A DNA stretch of 64,000 bases from Anatilimnocola aggregata (GTDB lineage: Bacteria > Planctomycetota > Planctomycetia > Pirellulales > Pirellulaceae), in contig NZ_CP036274.1 of NCBI RefSeq assembly GCF_007747655.1, positions 3,286,001 to 3,350,000 of the forward strand, in the 5' to 3' direction. The position numbers and the translations under genes are program-made. Shown here piece by piece: positions 16,677-27,400 of this stretch. Position 1 is the first letter of the stretch; each line of letters begins with the position of its first letter. The notes beneath the pieces were generated by a model. It ran no database searches. It saw only the letters and a list, made by a program, of their open reading frames with translations, and had not been told where the DNA came from.

Positions 16677-17867
16677 ATGTTTGATCTCCCATCGTTTACC
16701 TCCCCCCTGCCCCGCTTGATAACTGCCTGCACGTTACTGGGCAGCGCACTCCTATTTGCTGGTTGCGAAACCTCGCCCGACCTCCCGACCGTGCAAACCA
16801 ATCGACCGGTGATCGATGAGAGCGGGGCACCCAAGAAACTTGAGCTGACCGATGCCGAGCTCAAAAAGCAGATCGACGACGCGCTCGACTATACCTACGA
16901 GAATCGCCGGCTCGATCTGAAGGACCAGGCTGCCTGGCAGATGATTCACGGCGCGCTCGCCTTCAAGCGAGACTTTTTGGTGCGCGATGGCGACAAAGAC
17001 GTCTCAGCCCTAACGCACGTGTTAAATGGCGGCAAGATGAAGGGTTGGAACCTCGTCCGAGGTGACCTGCTCAACGAAGAGACCAAGCAGTACGGCGTTC
17101 GCGCGCTGCTCGAAGAAGGAACCAAAGCTGGCCAAGGGCACACCGACCAATGGCTCGGCTATTTGTGCGATTGCGGCATGCCCCTCGATGAAGCCGTGAT
17201 GGTCGAAGGAGAGCAGCAGACCCTCAACGATTGGATTCTGCAGGCCGAACGCGACGTCCATCGCAACCCAGCGAAGGAATACAGTTGGACGTTGATGGCA
17301 TTGAGCGCTTATCGCAAACCTGGTTACACCTGGATGGCTGCCGACGGCTCGGAGTGGAGCATCGAGAAGCTGGCCGAAATCGAACTCGGCTACAGCTTGG
17401 ATCAAAGCCCCTGCGGTGGTGCTCACCGCATGTTCGGCCTCGTCATGGCTCGCGATCGTCACGTGGCTGCTGGCGGCAAGCTCGAGGGAGTATGGGCCGA
17501 CGTCGATCAGAAGATCAAAGACACGATTGCCAAGGCTAAGGAACTGCAGAATCCCGATGGTTCGCTGTCGTCGAACTACTTCCAACGCCAAGGCATGAGC
17601 GCCGACCTGGCTCAAGCGATGGGTTCGGCCGGTCACTGCATGGAATTTCTGGCAGCTGCTATGACCAAAGAAGAACTGCAAGAACCTTGGGTCCGCCGCG
17701 CTGTCGGCAGCGTCTGCTCCGTCTTCCGCAAGACGAAGGCAGTCGATGTTGAATGCGGCGCGCTGTTTCACGCCGCCCACGGTCTGCGTCTCTATCGCTT
17801 CAAGGTCTTTGGCCCTCGTACTTTCCCCGCCACCGGCGAAGAAGTGAAGACCGCTGCCGCGAACTAA
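16677..17867 (+). CDS. lipoprotein of unknown function, possible alpha-toroid fold
   Basis: 396 residues. A hydrophobic leader ends in LLFAGC, a lipobox with Cys30, so it is probably membrane-anchored outside the cytoplasm. The rest is largely helical. The C-terminal part has NPDGSLSSNYF and GSAGHCMEFLA, reminiscent of the repeating helical hairpins of alpha/alpha toroids such as terpenoid-cyclase-like proteins. I recognise it only as a planctomycete conserved protein; no enzymatic residues can be named. The ATG at 16677 was chosen because the leader begins there. It stands alone on the forward strand. Confidence 0.75.
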   Translation: MFDLPSFTSPLPRLITACTLLGSALLFAGCETSPDLPTVQTNRPVIDESGAPKKLELTDAELKKQIDDALDYTYENRRLDLKDQAAWQMIHGALAFKRDFLVRDGDKDVSALTHVLNGGKMKGWNLVRGDLLNEETKQYGVRALLEEGTKAGQGHTDQWLGYLCDCGMPLDEAVMVEGEQQTLNDWILQAERDVHRNPAKEYSWTLMALSAYRKPGYTWMAADGSEWSIEKLAEIELGYSLDQSPCGGAHRMFGLVMARDRHVAAGGKLEGVWADVDQKIKDTIAKAKELQNPDGSLSSNYFQRQGMSADLAQAMGSAGHCMEFLAAAMTKEELQEPWVRRAVGSVCSVFRKTKAVDVECGALFHAAHGLRLYRFKVFGPRTFPATGEEVKTAAAN

Positions 17868-17948
17868 GAAGTAACGTTATGAAGTTGGTAGGTCACGTTG
17901 GCCCGATGTGACCTCGGACTGTCCGTCGGGGCATGACTCGCCGATCAA

Positions 17949-17971
17949 GGTCACATCCAGCGGATGTGACC
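17949..17971. repeat. 10-bp perfect palindrome
   Basis: GGTCACATCC (17949-17958) and GGATGTGACC (17962-17971) pair around a 3-base loop. A looser relative with GGTCAC and GTGACC arms lies about 55 bases upstream. Confidence 0.65.
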
Positions 17972-17980
17972 TCCTAAGAG

Positions 17981-18002
17981 AGCCGGAGTTTTCACTCCGG
18001 CT
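17981..18002. repeat. 9-bp palindrome (AGCCGGAGT stem)
   Basis: AGCCGGAGT (17981-17989) pairs with ACTCCGGCT (17994-18002) around TTTC, and T-rich bases follow. It could act as a terminator for the lipoprotein gene, but the word also looks like a dispersed repeat. Confidence 0.6.
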
Positions 18003-18130
18003 ATTCTGTTTCTTGGTTCGTTTGTGGGTGATCCAGCCGCCGACTGGTTCCTGACCCGGTCCCCGGCCAGAATGGTCCTACTCCGCTCGCTCGCGGCTGT
18101 GCGTCGACACACTTTCAGAGGAAAACACTC

Positions 18131-18808
18131 ATGCGACTTTGGATTTGCGGCTTGCTCGTCGTGCTGGCCGATACTGGAATGACTCGCGCGGCCGATGATG
18201 CACCTGAAAAAACTCTGCCCAAAGTGGTGCTCATTGGCGACTCGATTCGCCTGAGCTACGCGCCGGTCGTTGCGAAGCAGTTGGCCGGTAAAGCGAACGT
18301 CGTTAGTCCGAAGCCGAATGGGGGCGATAGCTCGAATGTGCTGAAGCACATCGAAGAGTGGGCCGTTCGCGAGCAGCCCGCGATCGTCCATTTCAACTGC
18401 GGCATTCACGACACGAAGAAATTCAAGAGCACTGGCAAGTTTCAGGTTTCTCCGGAGCAATACGAAGCCAACTTGCGCGCGATTGTCGCGGCCATTCGCA
18501 AAGGAACCAAGGCCAAGGTATTCTTCGCGCTGACGACGCCGATTGTCGATGATCGCGCGGCGAAAACGCGGGCTGAGCGCGATTACGGTCTCCACAACGC
18601 CAGCACCGAGCAATACAACGAGATTGCCCAGCGGGTGATGAAGGAACTCGATGTGCCGGTCAACGATCTGCGTGCAGCACTCGGCACGCCCGCAGAGCAA
18701 GCTGCCAAGATTGTTGATGATGGTGTTCATCTAAACAAACAGGGTGTCGAGAAACTGGGCGCCGCAGTCGCCACTTTTGTCGCCCAGCACTTGCCGGCTG
18801 CCAAGTAA
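18131..18808 (+). CDS. exported SGNH/GDSL hydrolase
   Basis: 225 residues. A signal peptide covers about 1-20 (ending TRA). Block I is LIGDSI with the nucleophile Ser38. Block III is NCGIHD in the GxND position, and DDGVHLN near residue 203 carries the Asp-x-x-His pair. This is the layout of SGNH esterases, often deacetylases of polysaccharides; substrate unknown. The Shine-Dalgarno GAGGAAAA lies just before the ATG. The stop codon overlaps a palindromic repeat shared with other gaps, and the next gene (aceF) is convergent. Confidence 0.9.
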   Translation: MRLWICGLLVVLADTGMTRAADDAPEKTLPKVVLIGDSIRLSYAPVVAKQLAGKANVVSPKPNGGDSSNVLKHIEEWAVREQPAIVHFNCGIHDTKKFKSTGKFQVSPEQYEANLRAIVAAIRKGTKAKVFFALTTPIVDDRAAKTRAERDYGLHNASTEQYNEIAQRVMKELDVPVNDLRAALGTPAEQAAKIVDDGVHLNKQGVEKLGAAVATFVAQHLPAAK

Positions 18809-18831
18809 GTCACGGAGTGACTGACCTACGG
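18808..18831. repeat. palindromic repeat with CGGAG loop, copy C
   Basis: AGTCA (18808-18812) and TGACT (18818-18822) pair around CGGAG, followed by GACCTACGG. The first base is shared with the stop codon of the SGNH gene, and the repeat ends inside the 3' end of aceF. Confidence 0.6.
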
Positions 18832-20181
18832 AGCCAGCAGCAGGCGGCTGGGGCTCTTGAGATAGTCGATAATGTCGTTGAGGAAGCGAGCCGCAGTCGC
18901 GCCATCGACCAGGCGGTGATCGTACGAGAGGCTCAGCGGCATCATCAGGCGAATCTTCACTTCGTCGTTGACGACGACCGGCATCTTGCGCGAGCGCCCC
19001 AAGAGCAGGATCGCCACTTCGGGCACATTGATGATGGGCGTGCTGTAGGTGCCGCCGATCGCCCCAAGGTTGCTGATGGTGAAGGTGCTTCCCTTCAACT
19101 CGGCCGGGTTAATCTTGCCGTCCCGCATGTTGTCGCTGATGGTGCCGAGGGCTCGGGCGATATCCGGAATCGACATCTGGTCGGGGCCACGCAAGCTGGG
19201 CACCACGAGGCCGCGCTCGGTGTCGACCGCGATACCGATGTTCACGTAATTCTTGTAAATAATCTGCTCGTTTTCCATGTCGAGCGAAGCATTCACGGCT
19301 GGATGCGACTTGAGACTCATCGCCACGGCCTTCATCACAAATGGTAGCGCCGTGAGTTTGATTCCTTTACGGGCGTAATCTTCTTTGCTACTGACGCGAA
19401 TTTTTTCGAGTTCAGTAATATCGGCATCGTCGAAGTTGGTAACGCGTGGGCAAGTGGTCCACGACAGGTGCATCTGCGCGGCGATGACCTTGCGGATCTT
19501 GGTCATCTTTTCGGTATGGATCGGGCCGTAGGCATCGCGAGCCGTAGTATCGGGGCTGGCTTTGCCGCCGATGATCGCCCCTTGGCTTTGCGAACGAACA
19601 ACAGCGAGGACGTCCTCACGCGAAATGCGTCCGCCTTCGCCCGTGCCTGTGACGCGCGACAAATCTACGCCCACTTCGCGAGCAAAGCGGCGAACAGCAG
19701 GGCCGGCAGCAACATCGCCGGTTTCCGTCGGCGCTTCTTCCGTCGGCGCGAGCGTGGCAATAGGTGCCGCAACCTCCGCCGGGGCAGCTGCAGCTGGCCT
19801 CACTGGTGCTGGGGCTGGTTTTACGGGAGCAGGTGCGGGCTTAGCAGCGGCAGGAGCCGCTGGCTGTGCTGGAGCCGGCGCAGCCTTGGGCGGAGCGGCA
19901 GCAGGGGCGGCCGGTTTGGCAGCAGTGGGGGCCGCACCAGCCGCAGCACCTTCGAGTGTAAGGAGGACGGCGCCGTTCTTAACGGTTTGTCCCTTGGTGA
20001 CATGCACCTTGACGACCTTGCCCGCGGCATCGCTGGGAACCTGCATGGTCGCTTTGCCGGTTTCGATTTCGAGAATTCCCTGATCCTTGGCAATAGTGTC
20101 GCCAACATTCACCAGCACTTCGACAACATCGCCCGATTCCACACCTTCGCCCAGGTTCGGCAGTTTGATTTCAATGGCCAT
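18826..20181 (-). CDS. aceF: dihydrolipoamide acetyltransferase, E2 of pyruvate dehydrogenase
   Basis: 451 residues. One N-terminal lipoyl domain has the lipoylated lysine in ETGKA (Lys43). An Ala/Pro-rich linker (about 78-150) leads to the E3/E1-binding domain (AVRRFAREVGVDLSRVTGTG, about 163-200), and the catalytic acyltransferase core ends with SYDHRLVDG, giving His422 and Asp426. It moves the acetyl group to coenzyme A in the cytoplasmic complex. It follows aceE on the same strand after about 175 bases, so they probably form an operon. The dihydrolipoamide dehydrogenase (E3) gene is not in the window. A single lipoyl domain is fewer than in E. coli AceF, which has three. Confidence 0.96.
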   Translation of the reverse strand: MAIEIKLPNLGEGVESGDVVEVLVNVGDTIAKDQGILEIETGKATMQVPSDAAGKVVKVHVTKGQTVKNGAVLLTLEGAAAGAAPTAAKPAAPAAAPPKAAPAPAQPAAPAAAKPAPAPVKPAPAPVRPAAAAPAEVAAPIATLAPTEEAPTETGDVAAGPAVRRFAREVGVDLSRVTGTGEGGRISREDVLAVVRSQSQGAIIGGKASPDTTARDAYGPIHTEKMTKIRKVIAAQMHLSWTTCPRVTNFDDADITELEKIRVSSKEDYARKGIKLTALPFVMKAVAMSLKSHPAVNASLDMENEQIIYKNYVNIGIAVDTERGLVVPSLRGPDQMSIPDIARALGTISDNMRDGKINPAELKGSTFTISNLGAIGGTYSTPIINVPEVAILLLGRSRKMPVVVNDEVKIRLMMPLSLSYDHRLVDGATAARFLNDIIDYLKSPSRLLLAP

Positions 20182-20261
20182 TGGTCTGAATTCGCTTCTA
20201 AGTATGCGTTAAGTTGATGCCAAACGGGGCGAATTCGTGGGCGGCGTTAATCACGCATCAC

Positions 20262-20301
20262 CCCTCACCCCAACCCTCTCCCCGGAGTACTAAGGAGAGG
20301 G
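20262..20301. repeat. CCCTCTCC/GGAGAGGG inverted repeat
   Basis: A pyrimidine-rich lead-in, then CCCTCTCC (20274-20281) and GGAGAGGG (20294-20301) around 12 bases, in the gap between aceE and aceF. Similar CCCTCACCCC...GGAGAGGG words are common dispersed intergenic repeats. Confidence 0.55.
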
Positions 20302-20355
20302 AGAATGAGGGCCTTCTCCCTCGTCATCCCTTCCTCGCTTTTTCAACTTCTCTCT

Positions 20356-23076
20356 CTAGGCAAAGTATGGATCGATCTTTTCGGGATTGATCCCCAGGTC
20401 TATCACGGCTTGGGCGGCGACGCTCTTATCGAGATCGCCGCGAAGCCCCAACTTGTAAAGCGTGGCGAGGGTGATGCACTGGGCATCGACCTCGAAGTGA
20501 CGACGCAGGGCTTCGCGGGTTTCGCTGCGCCCCATGCCGTCGGTGCCGAGAGCATAGTAGTCGCCTGGCACCCATTGGGCGATCTGTTCTTGCAAGGCGC
20601 GAACGTAGTCCGACGCTGCGACGAACAGACTTCCCTTTTCTTCCTTAAGCAGTTCTTCGACGTAAGAAGTCCGCCGTGGTTCGCCCGGGTGGAGCATGTT
20701 CCAGCGTTCGCACATGTGGGCATCGCGCCGCAACTGCGTGTAGCTGGTTACACTCCAAACATTGCTGCTAATGCCGTACTTCTCGGCGAGCAAATCCTGT
20801 GCGGCGAGCACGTGGCGGAAGATCGCTCCGCTGCCGAACAAGTTCACCTTCAACTTGCCGCCAGCTTCCTTCGTGCGGAACTTGTACATGCCGCGAATGA
20901 TGCCGTCTTCGCAACCTTCGGGCATGGGCGCGTGAACATAGTTCTCGTTGCCGACCATCAAATAGTAGATGGCGGTCTCGCCATCCTGATACAACCGTCG
21001 CATGCCGTCGAGGATGATGGTGGCGATTTCATAGTTGTAGGCTGGATCGAAAGCGCGCACATTCGGGAACGCGATTGCATTCAGCAAACTATGGCCGTCT
21101 TGATGCTGCAGTCCTTCGCCGTTGAGCGTCGTTCGTCCAGCAGTACCACCGAGGAGGAATCCCTTGGCTCGCATGTCCTGCGCGGCCCAGATCGAGTCGC
21201 CGACGCGCTGGAAGCCGAACATCGAGTAATAGATATAGAACGGAATCATGTTCACGCCGTGCGAAGCGTACGCCGTTCCGGCCGCGCAGAAGCTGGAGAT
21301 CGAACCGGCTTCGGTGATTCCTTCCTCGAGAATCTGGCCGTCCGTCGCCTCTTTGTACTTGGCGAGAATGCCCGAATCGACGGGCTCGTACAACTGTCCG
21401 ACGTGCGAGTAGATGCCGATTTCGTTGAACATACCTTCCATGCCGAAGGTGCGCGATTCATCGGGCACGATCGGCACCACGTACTTGCCGATTTGCTTAT
21501 CGCGGCAAAGTTTGCGGAGCAGCGCGACGAACGCCATCGTTGTTGAAGCTTCCTTATCGCCAGTGCCGACGAGGAATTCCTTGAAGCCCGGATCGGACAG
21601 GCGAGGCGTTTCAATCAGGGGCGCGACCTTCGGCCGGCTGGGCATGGAACCACCGAGGGCTTCGCGGCGTTCGCGCAGGTACTTCATTTCGGCCGAGTCG
21701 TGCGGCGGCTTATAGAACGGTGTCTTGGTGACTTCGGCATCCGAAATGGGAATGCCAAATCGCGTGCGGAATTCGAGCAGTTCGGCTTCGTTGAGTTTCT
21801 TGTTGTTGTGAGCGACATTGCGCCCTTCGCCCGCCTCGCCCAGCCCGTAGCCCTTAATCGTCTTGGCTAGAATGACCGTAGGCTTGCCGTTCGATTCAGT
21901 GGCTGCCTTGTAAGCCGCGTAGACCTTCTCGGGATCGTGACCGCCGCGCCGCAGCTTGGCCAGCTTTTCGTCCGAGTAGTTTTCAACCAGCTTGAGCAGT
22001 TCGGGATACTTGCCGAAGAAGTGCTCGCGAATGTACGAGCCGGGCATGACGACGTACTTTTGATACTGACCGTCGACCACTTCGGCCATGCGCTTGGCGA
22101 GCAGGCCGGTTTCGTCTTTTTCCAACAGCGCGTCCCAATCGTCGCCCCAGACGACCTTAATCACGTTCCAGCCCGCACCGCGGAAGAGCGCTTCGAGTTC
22201 CTGAATGATCTTGCCGTTGCCGCGCACCGGACCATCGAGCCGTTGCAAGTTGCAATTGATGACGAAGATCAGGTTCTCGAGCTTTTCGCGGCCCGCCAGC
22301 GTGATGGCACCCAGCGATTCGGGCTCGTCGCATTCGCCGTCGCCAAGGAATGCCCAGACCTTGCGGCCGTTCATCGGGCGAATGCCGCGGTCTTGCAGAT
22401 AGTAATTGAAACGGGCCTGATAGATGGCCATGATCGGGCCGAGACCCATCGAGACCGTGGGGAATTCCCAGAACTCGGGCATCAACCAAGGATGTGGATA
22501 CGACGACAGGCCAGGAGTCTCGCGCAACTCACGGCGGAAGTGGTCGAGATTCTCTTCACTCAAGCGACCTTCCAGGAAGGCCCGCGAATACATACCGGGC
22601 GAAGCGTGCCCTTGGAAATAAATCTGGTCGCCGCTGTAACCATCGCTGCCGCGGCCGCGGAAGAAGTGATTGAAAGCCACTTCGTATAAGGTGGCGCTCG
22701 AGGCGAACGTCGAGATATGACCGCCGACGCCATCAAAGTTCTTGTTGGCTCGCACGACCATCGCCATCGCATTCCAGCGAATGATGCTCTTAATGCGGCG
22801 TTCGAGTTCGCGATTGCCGGGATAGCGTGGCTGAGCCTTCGGCGGAATGGTGTTGATGTAGGGGGTGTTCATGTCGACCGGCAATTCGACACCCTGCTCG
22901 CGAGCCCGCTCTTCGAGAGCGTTGAGCAGATACTTGATTCGTTCCGGTCCTTTGCTTTGCAGGACGTAGTTCAACGAATCGAGCCACTCTCGCGTTTCGG
23001 CCGGATCGACATCCTGAACTGGGTTAAAGGTGCTAGCGGCGGCCTCGTCGACAGGAATGTCTTGTACGTCCGACAT
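20356..23076 (-). CDS. aceE: pyruvate dehydrogenase E1, homodimeric type
   Basis: 906 residues, matching the large single-chain AceE rather than the alpha/beta E1. The thiamine diphosphate motif runs from GDG (245-247) to NCN (274-276). Other family segments are GHASPGMYSRAFLEGRL, KTIKGYGLG and GRTTLNGEGLQHQDGHS. It decarboxylates pyruvate and passes the acetyl unit to the E2 lipoyl group. The start at 23076 is chosen for its GAGGGA Shine-Dalgarno; an in-frame ATG 39 bases upstream is possible. aceF follows on the same strand. No PdhR-type regulator gene is adjacent. Confidence 0.97.
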   Translation of the reverse strand: MSDVQDIPVDEAAASTFNPVQDVDPAETREWLDSLNYVLQSKGPERIKYLLNALEERAREQGVELPVDMNTPYINTIPPKAQPRYPGNRELERRIKSIIRWNAMAMVVRANKNFDGVGGHISTFASSATLYEVAFNHFFRGRGSDGYSGDQIYFQGHASPGMYSRAFLEGRLSEENLDHFRRELRETPGLSSYPHPWLMPEFWEFPTVSMGLGPIMAIYQARFNYYLQDRGIRPMNGRKVWAFLGDGECDEPESLGAITLAGREKLENLIFVINCNLQRLDGPVRGNGKIIQELEALFRGAGWNVIKVVWGDDWDALLEKDETGLLAKRMAEVVDGQYQKYVVMPGSYIREHFFGKYPELLKLVENYSDEKLAKLRRGGHDPEKVYAAYKAATESNGKPTVILAKTIKGYGLGEAGEGRNVAHNNKKLNEAELLEFRTRFGIPISDAEVTKTPFYKPPHDSAEMKYLRERREALGGSMPSRPKVAPLIETPRLSDPGFKEFLVGTGDKEASTTMAFVALLRKLCRDKQIGKYVVPIVPDESRTFGMEGMFNEIGIYSHVGQLYEPVDSGILAKYKEATDGQILEEGITEAGSISSFCAAGTAYASHGVNMIPFYIYYSMFGFQRVGDSIWAAQDMRAKGFLLGGTAGRTTLNGEGLQHQDGHSLLNAIAFPNVRAFDPAYNYEIATIILDGMRRLYQDGETAIYYLMVGNENYVHAPMPEGCEDGIIRGMYKFRTKEAGGKLKVNLFGSGAIFRHVLAAQDLLAEKYGISSNVWSVTSYTQLRRDAHMCERWNMLHPGEPRRTSYVEELLKEEKGSLFVAASDYVRALQEQIAQWVPGDYYALGTDGMGRSETREALRRHFEVDAQCITLATLYKLGLRGDLDKSVAAQAVIDLGINPEKIDPYFA

Positions 23077-23597
23077 GGAGCGTCCCTCTTCGTTCTGTTT
23101 GCTGGACTCGCTCAAGGGGCGAATCCGACCTGTAAATGTTCCTAGCTCAATTCAGCATCGTGCCATAACTCATTCCTGGCAAAGGATTTGAGCCGCCCTA
23201 CTTGCCCAAGGTCCCCTGCTCGACGCAGTTTCTGGCTGGCAGCGACGAGGCGTCGTCGGCTTGCCGAACCATTAATGTCGGCAGGTCAGCCCCGTTTATC
23301 CAGCCAACGAATCGTTGCAATCCGCAAAAACTACCAATCCACGTACCATTGTTTGCCGAAATCGCGTCGGGGTAAAGGTCTGTTGAGTTCCGCCACCTGA
23401 AATGACACCTGAATTTTTCGCAAGGTTCGGCTAGATAACGAGTTGCTGGGCCACCAACGAGGGGAATTGCTGGCCATCGTTGCACCTGATTGGGGCGGGG
23501 AAAACTCCCTTGACCACAACTCCTGGGCATCGGTAGACTCCGCCCCCTTTGCTGACGTTTGTCGCCGCAATCTGTCGCGCTCCGGCTGGAACCCTGA
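23077..23597. other. 521-base gap upstream of aceE
   Basis: Lies between the divergent aceE and DUF1570 genes and must hold the promoters of both. I see no convincing promoter motif, RNA gene or conserved short protein. Confidence 0.45.
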
Positions 23598-24410
23598 ATG
23601 CCACGAACTTGCCATGTCGCTAAAGCTCGCCGGTCAAAGGCCGCCGAGATGGTTGCGCTAGCGATGCTGTTGGCCGTTCCAGCGCTGGCCCCAGCGCAAG
23701 TAACTCGCACCGTGACGTGGCCCGCCGAGAAGACCGTCGGCAACTTTCATTGCCATGCAGATTTTCCTTTTGGCCGTGACGAACTTCTCCTTGCGCAATT
23801 GGGCGAACTGTCGCGAGAGATCTCGGAGATCCTGGGCTTGCCGCCGGCGCGCGAGCCGGTCCATCTGTTTCTGCTACACGATCGCGAGACCTACCAGGCT
23901 TACATGAAGCAGCATTTTCCTCGCGTTCCCGCGCGACGGGCGATGTTCATTAAGTCGAAGGGGCCCGGAATGGTCTTCGCATATAAGGGAGACGAATTCG
24001 AAATCGATGTGCGGCACGAATCGACGCATGCCGTACTACACGCGGTCGTGCGCGATCTTCCTTTGTGGCTCGATGAAGGGCTGGCGGAGTATTTCGAAGT
24101 CCGGCGCGATGACCGCCCTTCGAACAATCCGCACCTCGCCGATATTCGCCAGCAGCTGCGAGCGGGACATGCGCCTCGATTGGAAGCACTCGAAGCGATC
24201 ACCGAGTTCGACGATCTGGGTCGGGCCGAGTATCGAGACTCTTTCGGTTGGGTTCACTTCATGCTGCATGGACCGCGTGCCGCGCACGAAGAACTGGTCG
24301 CTTATCTGACCGACCAGCAACAAGGCCGCGACACCGAACCCCTCAGCAGCCGGCTACGTCGTCGCCTGCCCGATCTCGACCGCCGCTTCATCGAGCACAT
24401 CCGGCCGTAA
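23598..24410 (+). CDS. exported DUF1570 zincin-like protein
   Basis: 270 residues. The N terminus has a basic stretch followed by a hydrophobic run ending PALAPAQ, a likely signal peptide. HESTHAVLH carries an HExxH zinc-binding motif, and PLWLDEGLAEYFE downstream provides the conserved Glu typical of gluzincin-like (peptidase MA-like) DUF1570 proteins. It is probably a secreted or periplasmic metalloprotease, unproven. An internal ATG at 23649 would also leave a signal peptide, so the start is not certain. It is convergent with the large WD40-like gene, whose stop is 16 bases away. Confidence 0.85.
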   Translation: MPRTCHVAKARRSKAAEMVALAMLLAVPALAPAQVTRTVTWPAEKTVGNFHCHADFPFGRDELLLAQLGELSREISEILGLPPAREPVHLFLLHDRETYQAYMKQHFPRVPARRAMFIKSKGPGMVFAYKGDEFEIDVRHESTHAVLHAVVRDLPLWLDEGLAEYFEVRRDDRPSNNPHLADIRQQLRAGHAPRLEALEAITEFDDLGRAEYRDSFGWVHFMLHGPRAAHEELVAYLTDQQQGRDTEPLSSRLRRRLPDLDRRFIEHIRP

Positions 24411-24425
24411 CAACGGTCAGCGAGC

Positions 24426-27400
24426 CTATTTGGGTTTGATGGGTGGCAATGTCGTTTTGTCGAGTTCGTTTTTTAGCGGCATGTTGTAAATGAGCCCCGG
24501 CAATGCTGGCTTCTTCACGTATTCGACAGCATCGAATTGAAAATCGAGCGGCCGTTCCATACGTTCCATATTTCGCCAATAGACGGTGCCGGCGCGATCG
24601 TTGATCGTCAGAATGGGCGTCAGAATGCGCAGCACTTTCAACCGCTCTTCCGCGGGTACAATCCGCCGTAACTCAAACGTCAACAGCAACTCGGCGTTAG
24701 GGTCATAGGTAAAACCGGAGGCCGTCAGCTTCTCCACCAGCGCCTGGCCAACTTCGTTGGGTTGGCCGACTTCGCCCAAGACTTGGGCGGACATTTTCGA
24801 CCCGCGCTGGGCAATGAACATGGACTTCAAGCCTTGAGCCGGAAAGTTGAAGTCCCGATCCGTGAATCCCTGTAAGTAAACTCCGCCAGTTGCCACATTC
24901 GGTTGTTCCTGGCTCAGCTTCACGATTCGCTCGCTGCGCCAAAATGTGCCATCCGGCTGAGAAACGTGAAAGTCACTGGTTGGCCCAGCGCTATAGATGC
25001 CGGCGATCTGCTGCAATTCGAGATCGTAGAGCAAGAACCCGTTCTGGCCGTTGACAGGTTGCTCAAAGAGCAGGCCGCGCTGACCGAGCGGCCAACAAAA
25101 CGAGCGCGCTTGAGGCATGCTGAGGGGCAACCGGTCCCGGATCTTGCCATCTAATCCCCAACGAATGATGGCATCCCCCGCTTGATGCTTGGCCCAGCAA
25201 ATTAACTGATCTCCCGCCGTACTGAAGCGGATCTCGCCAAGCATGCCGCTGTTGGCGAATGGACTTTCGAGTTGCACGAGTGCCTGGCCACTCAAGCTGT
25301 CGTACATGACGCGTTGGCTGGGATCGAGCCAATATTTGCGCGATGGGCTTACGAGCGGCGAGCCCTCGCAAACGCGGCGATAAACCATTTCGCCGGCGGG
25401 CAATCGCCACAGCGCTGCCTCGTTGCCGTCCCAAGTCAATACGTGGCGTTTGTCGACGAAGCGCGCGCCTTCCGTCGAGGCAGTTACCGGCGATGTGCGC
25501 GAAACTGTTTCCCAGCTGAGAACGTGGGACTTGCCGATCTGCGGCCCCCAGATGTCGAGGCGTGTATAACCCTTGTCGCCAGGAAACCGCCCTTCCCCCT
25601 GCCCTGTCAGCACCAACGAACCATCGGCAGAAACATCCAACAATCGCGACTTACCGGGAATCTTCAAATGGTGCAGAAGTTTGTTTTGCGCGAGATCATA
25701 AATGTCGATGGCCGCGCCACGTTCGGGACGAAGGGGGTGACCCTGCTGCTTCCACAAGTCATTGACCGGCTGTGCATAGTGTTCGGGCAAGTCTTCCATT
25801 TCGACAATGGCCAGTCCCCGCGCTGGGCCGCCAATGCACAGCCCGCTCGGGCGGCCAAATTGCTCTGTGAGTTTCACGGGCCCCAGCTGGGGTTCAGCGC
25901 TGGCAACGGAGTCAGCGGTTAGCGATCCGGTCGCGGGCGCTTGAAAGGGAACCAAGGGCGGAACTGCCGCACCGGCCGTCAACGCTAGTTTCGGCTGATT
26001 TTCTGATGCTGCCTGCCGAACCGCGGCGACTGCTGCCGACAATTCCTGTGTGGGCAGAGGCACTGCACTGACCACTTCTTCGTCGTCATATACCAGTCCT
26101 TGCGCGTCGCTCAATGGTTGCACGAGCCAGTTCGGTTCTTGCGGCAGACGGAAGAAGGGTGTGCCGCTTTGACGATCAATCACCAGCGTGCCGTAGGCCA
26201 CGAGCAAATCGTTGCCAGCCCAAGCCAGCAGCGATCGTCCCGAATCCTCACTGCGTGCCTGCCGCCGCCAGGCTTCCCGATAAGTGCGGCTCAGCAGAGC
26301 TTCGCCCGTTTCCATGTTCCAGATGACGAGCTTGTTGAAATAGCCATAGGTGTTCTCTTGGCCAAATGCCAAGAGCGCAGCCAGATAACGACCGTGCGGG
26401 GAAAAGCGAAGTGCATGATCCACTTCGGAATGTTCTGCGGGCTGCCAATGGAAGGGGACTGCCGCGCGCTGAATAACTTTGCCAGCCTCGAGATCAATGA
26501 TTGAGACTCCGCGATGCGCTTGCACTGCCAGGTATTTGCCGCCAGGGCTAATTGCCACATGCGCGGGCTGGTCGGGGGTGTTGGGCAGCGCAAGGACTCG
26601 CAACGTGTGTTCGGGTTTGGCTTGTCCCCGGGCATAGATACGTACGATGTGGTCGGACAACTTCTCCTGCACCACGATCAGGCTGCCCGCCGATGAGAAG
26701 CCGAGGAAGCGAACGTCATCAAAGTCGTCGATGCTGATCGATTCCACTTTCCCATCCTGCAAAGTGCGAACTTCGACCCGCTCGTCCCGTCCGCTATCGC
26801 GCGGAATGTAGGCAATTCGTTCCACTCCCAAATCAACGGCGAGAATCTCATTCCGCTTATCGTTGGCGAATGGCTGACCAACTTGCTTGCCCGTGGAGAG
26901 ATCAAAGACGCGCACTTCACCTTGCTGATCGCGCGTGATCAGTCCCTTGCCGTGCTGAGAAGGATAAAAAGAAGTGCGCCGCTCGAAAGAATGGCTGAGC
27001 TTGCGCGTCGGCGTAAAGGCTGCTTGGGCGGAAGGATCGATGATCGATTTCCATTCGCTTGGGGGCGTGAGTGGAAAATCGTCGTTCTTGACTGCCGGTT
27101 GGCCTGCGATTGGCGTCGCCGCTGCTGGGGGAGTTACGTCGCGAGGTTCGACACGAGCAAGTGTCGCGGGAGGGGGCAAGTTCGAGAGCGCGACGAGTGA
27201 CGTAGGACTGCCCGACGAATACTTCGTGCCAATTACCATTTGGGGACCGATTGTCAAACGTTCGTGCGTGTCGTGCTCGGCCGGAAAGAGTGGCGTCAGA
27301 TCGCTCCCTTCAGAGGGCAGAAAGTACCGCCCACTAACGGCCCAGCCACCCTGCGGAGCATCGGCCTGGGGCGATACCGGCTGGAGTTGTGGTTGCTGAG

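Noticed and set aside
20305-21546. 413-residue antisense frame across aceE
   Set aside because: Shadow of a strongly conserved gene; no domain recognised.
23198-23743. 181-residue reverse-strand frame between aceE and the DUF1570 gene
   Set aside because: Overlaps the start of the DUF1570 gene, lacks a start signal and has no recognised domain.
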